In this document: piece after piece, positions 60,288 through 64,000 of the stretch | Layout: each line of letters starts with the position of its first letter | How positions within the stretch are numbered: the first letter of the stretch is position 1 | DNA from: Drosophila persimilis | Taxonomy: Eukaryota; Arthropoda; Insecta; Diptera; Drosophilidae | Assembly: GCF_003286085.1 (NCBI RefSeq) | Contig: NW_020825288.1 | Span: forward strand, 10,974,001 to 11,038,000 | Direction of reading: 5' to 3' | DNA: 64,000 nt | Program-made: the position numbers and the translations under genes | Notes under the pieces: generated by a model | The model's database searches: none | The model's input: the letters and a program-made list of their open reading frames with translations, nothing else | Told to the model about the DNA's origin: nothing

Positions 60288-60862
60288 TGCGCTGGTGTCG
60301 TTTATCATGATTTACTTACCGCCACGCACTTCACATGTCAACACAATATTATCGCCCTCGAGCAACGGACCCACAGCGCCGGCAACATCGCGACCCGAGG
60401 CATCGTACACGAGTATTTGATGCGGAGGAACTGCAGGGGAGAAAATAACAGAGCAGAGCAGAAGAACAGACACATCCGTTTCGTTACAGGAGAGATTGGC
60501 ACAAGGAGACAGAGCTGGCTTTAATGACAGTGCACTGTCTTATATGGGGAGAGATGTTTTTCTCTCTTACTCACCAATAACCGTTAAGTTAATTCTATGA
60601 TTGCGCGTGGGTGAGTTCTGAAAGTCGACGCGACAGCGGTAAACCTGTTGACAGAGCCGAAAAACCCAATAAAAAATACACAATAAATGTAACACACTTC
60701 GGGGCGCCTTCCGCCCTACTTACGCCCTCGTCATCCAGCTGTATATTGTCCACAGATAACTTGGCCGGCTGCTGTCCGGTAACGAAATACGCACGTGGCC
60801 CAAATGAGTTGGTGTCCGACCAGTAGAGGGCCTTCTCAAACGGCCGCCCACGCACATCAAAG
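36319..60862 (-). CDS. Sidestep-family immunoglobulin/FN3 receptor, 5' end missing
   Basis: Fifteen in-frame coding exons from high to low: 60862-60724, 60644-60575, 60430-60320, 56446-56240, 56132-55987, 55744-55594, 54265-54135, 54039-53880, 48898-48650, 48182-48057, 47932-45677, 43806-43672, 37588-37430, 37330-37062 and 36990-36319. Together they encode about 1659 residues. Each of five Ig domains is split over two exons, with Cys pairs such as VLTCEV/YRCQA, LTCIV/LKCEG, FECHI/YACSA and IPCRV/LACYG; the first Cys of Ig1 lies upstream. [16 protein letters not shown] and [11 protein letters not shown] in Ig1 are typical of Sidestep, the surface ligand that Beat receptors bind during axon guidance. 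An FN3 domain follows, interrupted by a very large insert in exon 47932-45677. Then come one membrane helix ([19 protein letters not shown], followed by four Arg) and a Gly/Ser-rich tail of about 330 residues ending ESCV, a class I PDZ ligand. Gene order suggests the CG12950 (side-VII) orthologue, but the paralogue was not verified. Confidence 0.9.
38924..39564. mobile_element. Tc1/mariner-like MITE flanked by TA
   Basis: The element begins CAGTGCGTGT after TA (38922-38923) and ends ACACACTG before TA (39565-39566). The reverse complement of the end reads CAGTGTGT, matching the start except for one base. The TA flanks equal the Tc1/mariner target duplication. The interior is far more AT-rich than the surroundings and has no intact transposase. 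The 641-base length fits a miniature element or an eroded copy. Inverted-repeat similarity seems limited to about 10 bases, which leaves some doubt. Confidence 0.5.
40361..40414. repeat. Adjacent (GAAACT)n and (GATGCG)n microsatellites
   Basis: GAAACT hexamers at about 40361-40378 and GATGCG hexamers at about 40391-40414, separated by a short unique stretch, inside a receptor intron. Confidence 0.75.
41235..41262. repeat. (CCCGG)n GC-only microsatellite
   Basis: About five tandem CCCGG units in an AT-rich intron. Confidence 0.8.
41420..41450. repeat. (GAGCTG)n microsatellite
   Basis: Five consecutive GAGCTG hexamers, related in sequence to the GCTGGA run near 35248. Confidence 0.8.
43807..45676. 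other. Intron of the Sidestep-family gene
   Basis: Separates the two FN3 exons. Contains simple GGAGGT-type runs near 43855-43880; no gene recognised. Confidence 0.6.
45677..47932 (-). other. Giant low-complexity exon splitting the FN3 domain
   Basis: This 2256-base exon is open through 751 codons in the frame fixed by both neighbouring exons. Its first 33 or so residues (GALRNCTL ... NSSNQTT) and last 58 ([14 protein letters not shown] to FRIDLTG) are the two parts of the expected FN3 strand region. Between them lie about 660 residues of Asn/Lys-rich, Pro/Gln-rich, poly-Gln, poly-Ser, poly-Ala and acidic runs (Asp/Glu tract at about 46340-46490) and a Gly-rich stretch. The reverse strand is also open over a long span, as expected from trinucleotide repeats. 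I found no splice-site pair that would clearly remove the insert. Confidence 0.85.
48899..53879. other. Large intron of the Sidestep-family gene (5.0 kb)
   Basis: Separates Ig4 from Ig5. It holds a GGTAAC-type tandem run at about 51050-51085 and CCACTCCACT/CACCCTC runs at about 50830-50870. Short open frames lack recognisable protein features. Confidence 0.6.
51050..51085. repeat. (GGGTAAC)n short tandem repeat
   Basis: Four to five imperfect copies of a seven-base GGGTAAC-like unit, with looser related copies just upstream from 51008. Confidence 0.7.
54266..55593. other. Intron of the Sidestep-family gene
   Basis: Separates Ig3 from Ig4. No gene or structured element recognised. Confidence 0.6.
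56447..60319. other. Intron of the Sidestep-family gene (3.9 kb)
   Basis: Lies inside Ig2. It holds simple repeats (GTGCCA/AGTGCC run near 59870-59893, GT and GA tracts) and no recognisable gene. Confidence 0.6.
60246..60287. repeat. (GT)n(GA)n compound dinucleotide repeat
   Basis: About nine GT units run directly into about twelve GA units, about 35 bases from the receptor exon edge at 60320. Confidence 0.85.
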
Positions 60863-63800
60863 CTGCAAAAGGGACAAGAGAAAGAGAAACGTTTCCATCA
60901 CATAAATGTTAAAAGTTGCCTAAGTAGTTCTCGTTTTTGGTATCTCCATCTCTGGGTGGGGCGCGGTGGGGGGACCGGAAAATGCAAAGAGAGACGTAAG
61001 TGAGGGAAAATAAGGCCAAAAATATTGACGATAAGTTGTGTCACCAACGGGATCCCAAATCATTTCTGATGTCGCCGCGTAGCTACGCGTAGGTCGTAAA
61101 TTTTAATGCGTTGCGGTGTGGCAGTGTGGCAGTGGCAGGGAGACCAGACCTTATGTTTTGAGCATAAGAAATGGCTTTTCCTCGTTCAAGAAGCATTTTT
61201 CAGTTCAATGTTTTCATGCGGTGTACCGAAGGCCACCCTACCCCATCGAATATTATTCTTTTGGCTAGCCAAGTAATATTTAAAGCTGGCGGAATTCATT
61301 GTACAAGGAATACATTTTCATGCACATGGAAATAATCTTTTTTTTATTTCTGTGTAAAACGATTAAACTGCAGGGTATCTAAAGATGCACCCGAAGCCAT
61401 TTTGCTCTTATTAAATATGCTACAGGCTTACTTCTACAGGCAATATTTGGGAATATCGGTCAAGAAAATGACTCACTTGAATGCAGACGCTAAAGGTAAG
61501 TCTAAGTACATTTCAAATTATCCCTTAAAGCACTTAATGCAATTTTTAGAAATGGGAAAGTTAGTTAGAACACCTGTCTAAGACGTTTGCCATACGTTTT
61601 TTAAGGTCTCAGGGGCGGGAGTCTAAAACATCCGATTTGATTGCTTAATACTTACAGAGGCTGACAGGCTTGCCTGTCTTACGGGTATTCTTAGACACTT
61701 ATAAACTGTAGGTTAAAGGCCCAACAAGGCTACTAAACAAGCCCGGAAACTTATGAAGCCTCCAGCTACATTTATTTCTTAGCCAAACCATAAATATGCG
61801 ATAGAAAATGGCTGGGGGGCTGGAAAAAATCCGCTCAAAAGTAGCAAATGTCTTGGGCCTGAAATTTCACGCGTCTACAAAATGACCCTTTTCCTGTCCT
61901 GCCCGCTGACCCTAGCGCTGGCCCGTGCCGGAGTAAAGAGTCAAGGGGCAGCAGAGGTGGCAGAGCCAACCCCGAGCATAAATTTGCACGCAACTAATTT
62001 CTTCCGTTTCGCATTATTTTCGCAGCCCGGCCACGGCATGGCAACGTTTGCAATTTTGCGCATTAAAAAGCCTGACGTGCTATCTTTGGCGCTTTTATTG
62101 TATTTGTTAATGTCCGTCTGAGGACTGCTACCCCCCCGGCGACACGCCGTAAATGACTTGGCGGTGGCCAAAGGGGGCCAGCCCCCCTTCTATGCCACAC
62201 CACAACGTCTTTGCACAGTCATCGCAAGCAAGTTGTGTCCTTTTGTTGTTTCCGCTGTCGTCGTGCAGTCTGTGTGCTATCTGTGGGTCGGTCTGTTCTG
62301 CTCTGTTCTGGTGTGTCCTGTTTTGGGGGGGACCAGCCCAACCCCAGCCGGCTTCGGCCTCTCTCTTGCGGTTAGTCGAGCGGTTTGTCATTGTGCCGGC
62401 TGGCACTGCCTGCCTGCCTGGGCTGCCAGGGCTGCCTGGAGGCCGTATTGTTTGCGCCTTTAAGTGGTTTTTTATCATTTTGCCGCTGACACAATTTATA
62501 TCCGGTGCTCATATTTCTTCTGCTTATCACTGGGCTCCCTTCCCGCTTGCCCCCCGCTCAACCAAACGGGCCCTGTCATGTGTTTTGGGCCCCAATCCCT
62601 CCAATTGTGTTCAAAGTGCAGTAAACCATGCGGCGAATAAATTACGCGTTCTAAGCCTTGCTTAAGCCATGCCCGGCGCCAAGGCACGTCCTCTAATTAG
62701 CCTAATTAAATATATGCTCGAAAATGAATACACAGCAATGGAACAGAGTACTTGCCACCACCTCAACGCGACTCCTACTCAAAAGGACTTCTTGAAATTT
62801 AAAAACAAAATTCCTTTTGAGAGCTGCGCTACTGTCCCTTTCGTTCGCTTTTAATTTTGCGCATTTGCAAACAATGGCGGAACGCCGTGCAGTCAACAAT
62901 GGCGCCGAGCAGCGAGCAGCAGCAACAGCAGCAGCGAGCAGCGAGCAGCGATAAGGAAAGGTGGCCGGGAGTTGTCTTGGCGGGGCTGATTGGTGGGCTG
63001 TTTCGTCCTGCTTCTGGTCTTAGCCTAGCTTGCCCTCTGTTGACGTTGTGTTCTCCCGTTGTTGGCCTTAGGAAACAATAATGCCAAGTTTGCACAAAGA
63101 AGGGAAAAAGAGACACGGCAGCAGCACAGGGAGAAACCCCGAGAACAAAACAAAAAAATAAACGCCAAATGCTCGAGCAGTAAAAATTGTAAAGCAGAAA
63201 AAGAAACAGCAAGCGAGAGCAGGCAAGGACCAAAATAAAATGGGCCAAGCCAGGAAAAGGAGACAACATTGTGGCAGTTGCAGAAATGTTAACTGTCGTC
63301 CTGCTGGACGAGACAAGAGGATAAGAAAAGGATCCGCTCGCAGCAGTCCAGGGGACAAGTGGACGAAACCACGCGACGTCCGTTTGAGGAGTTTGCTTTG
63401 GGTCTTATTCATTCTCTCGTTCTTGTCTTTTGTCTATGGCGCGCTCTTACGCCTTCTCTTCCTCTCTCCTGTCCACACTCACACTCACGCTCGCTTTTTT
63501 CTTGCTTTTTTCCAACAATTAGTCGAGTTTTATTTATTTTGCGTTAATTGGTAGCACTTTATCTTCTGGCTGAATGAATGAGCTGTGCTCTTTAAACAAA
63601 TCCCGGAGCGGACCTTGAACTGGTCATTGAATGGGTTTGGCAATTACGTTTTGGTTTTTTCCAGTGGCTTTGGCCAGAAACTTTCCTCCTAAATCCCCTA
63701 CACCTCTCCCACAAGTCCCCCTTCCTCATTTGTTTTCCTGGGGAGGGAGCCCGACCGACCTCCGACCTCCGACCTGCGGCACCGCCCCGAAATCCAATAT

Positions 63801-63992
63801 CAAAGCAAGCTTCTCATATTGCCATTTAATGTTTTTCTTTTTTGTTCGTTCTTCAGTTTGTAACGCTTACAAAATCCTATTCAAAAAGATTGCAAAAGGG
63901 CTAAGCGGGACAGGGACAGGGATGGAACAGAGACAGGGGCAGGGACAAGGACAGAGCTCGCCAGAAAAAGGACGAAAAACTTTTGCACTCAC
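60863..63992. other. Intron of the Sidestep-family gene, 5' side
   Basis: No exon encoding a signal peptide or the first Ig1 strands could be found here. The leftward frame at about 62829-63269 is hydrophobic but does not resemble the family. Confidence 0.5.
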
Positions 63993-64000
63993 AATATCCA
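63993..64000 (-). CDS. Possible 3' edge of the next upstream receptor exon
   Basis: On the minus strand the last 8 bases of the window are followed by a strong GTGAGT donor at 63992-63987. The exon at 60862 needs a preceding exon ending two bases into a codon. Joining these gives W-I-F-F-D-V-R-G, a reasonable but not diagnostic Ig1 sequence. The rest of the exon lies outside the window. Confidence 0.35.

Noticed and set aside
62829-63269. 146-codon minus-strand hydrophobic frame considered as the receptor signal-peptide exon
   Set aside because: Repeated Phe/Leu/Cys runs come from simple sequence, no donor in the required phase follows it, and it does not resemble Ig1 of the family.
1-64000. 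tRNA, rRNA and CRISPR features
   Set aside because: No cloverleaf with A/B boxes, no rRNA-like sequence and no regularly spaced direct repeats were noticed; CRISPR arrays are not expected in an animal genome.

Overview
This is eukaryotic DNA from a Drosophila species. Small introns with GT..AG borders, fly core promoters (TATAAATA plus a TCAGT initiator), DRE/CGATA motifs and abundant ACATATGTA-type low-complexity sequence all fit. Several products are recognisable as fly proteins: Dispatched, ECSIT, a GTPBP1/2-type GTPase, two Tret1-like sugar transporters and a Sidestep-family receptor. The divergence from remembered D. melanogaster proteins suggests a species outside the melanogaster subgroup, perhaps obscura group; that is inference, since no alignment was run.

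Layout. 1-3.6 kb: non-coding. 3.6-6.25 kb (+): six-exon sugar transporter. 6.3-11.4 kb: intergenic, with two candidate promoters for the second gene. 11.4-13.0 kb (+): three-exon paralogous transporter. 13.0-16.4 kb: repeat-rich, with a possible LINE scrap and a broken Helitron helicase. 16.9-21.7 kb (+): three tandem short-chain dehydrogenase/reductase (SDR) genes, two of them mosaics of identical and diverged patches, which looks like gene conversion. 22.8-27.65 kb (-): dispatched, seven coding exons, 1221 codons, with an unrelated 245-codon intronless gene on the + strand inside one intron. 28.5-29.8 kb (+): ECSIT. 30.1-32.1 kb (-): GTPBP-like gene. 32.1-36.3 kb: non-coding, with a cluster of TATCGATA sites. 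36.3 kb to at least 60.9 kb (-): a Sidestep-family receptor spread over at least 15 coding exons with large introns; its 5' end lies at or beyond the right edge.

How the parts relate. The two transporters are a tandem paralogue pair, as are the three SDRs. disp and ECSIT share a short divergent promoter interval with DRE-like sites. The Sidestep-family gene is the large, long-intron gene of the window. The most unusual structure is in it: one 2256-bp exon places roughly 660 residues of low-complexity, poly-Q, poly-S and acidic sequence inside the single fibronectin III domain, and that insert carries furin-type basic sites. The receptor ends in -ESCV, a class I PDZ ligand. Other items are a 641-bp Tc1/mariner-like MITE at 38.9-39.6 kb in a receptor intron and the antisense overlap between the nested gene and a dispatched exon.

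Exon borders were read by eye from splice sites and reading-frame continuity. Orthologue names come from remembered protein sequence and were not checked by search.
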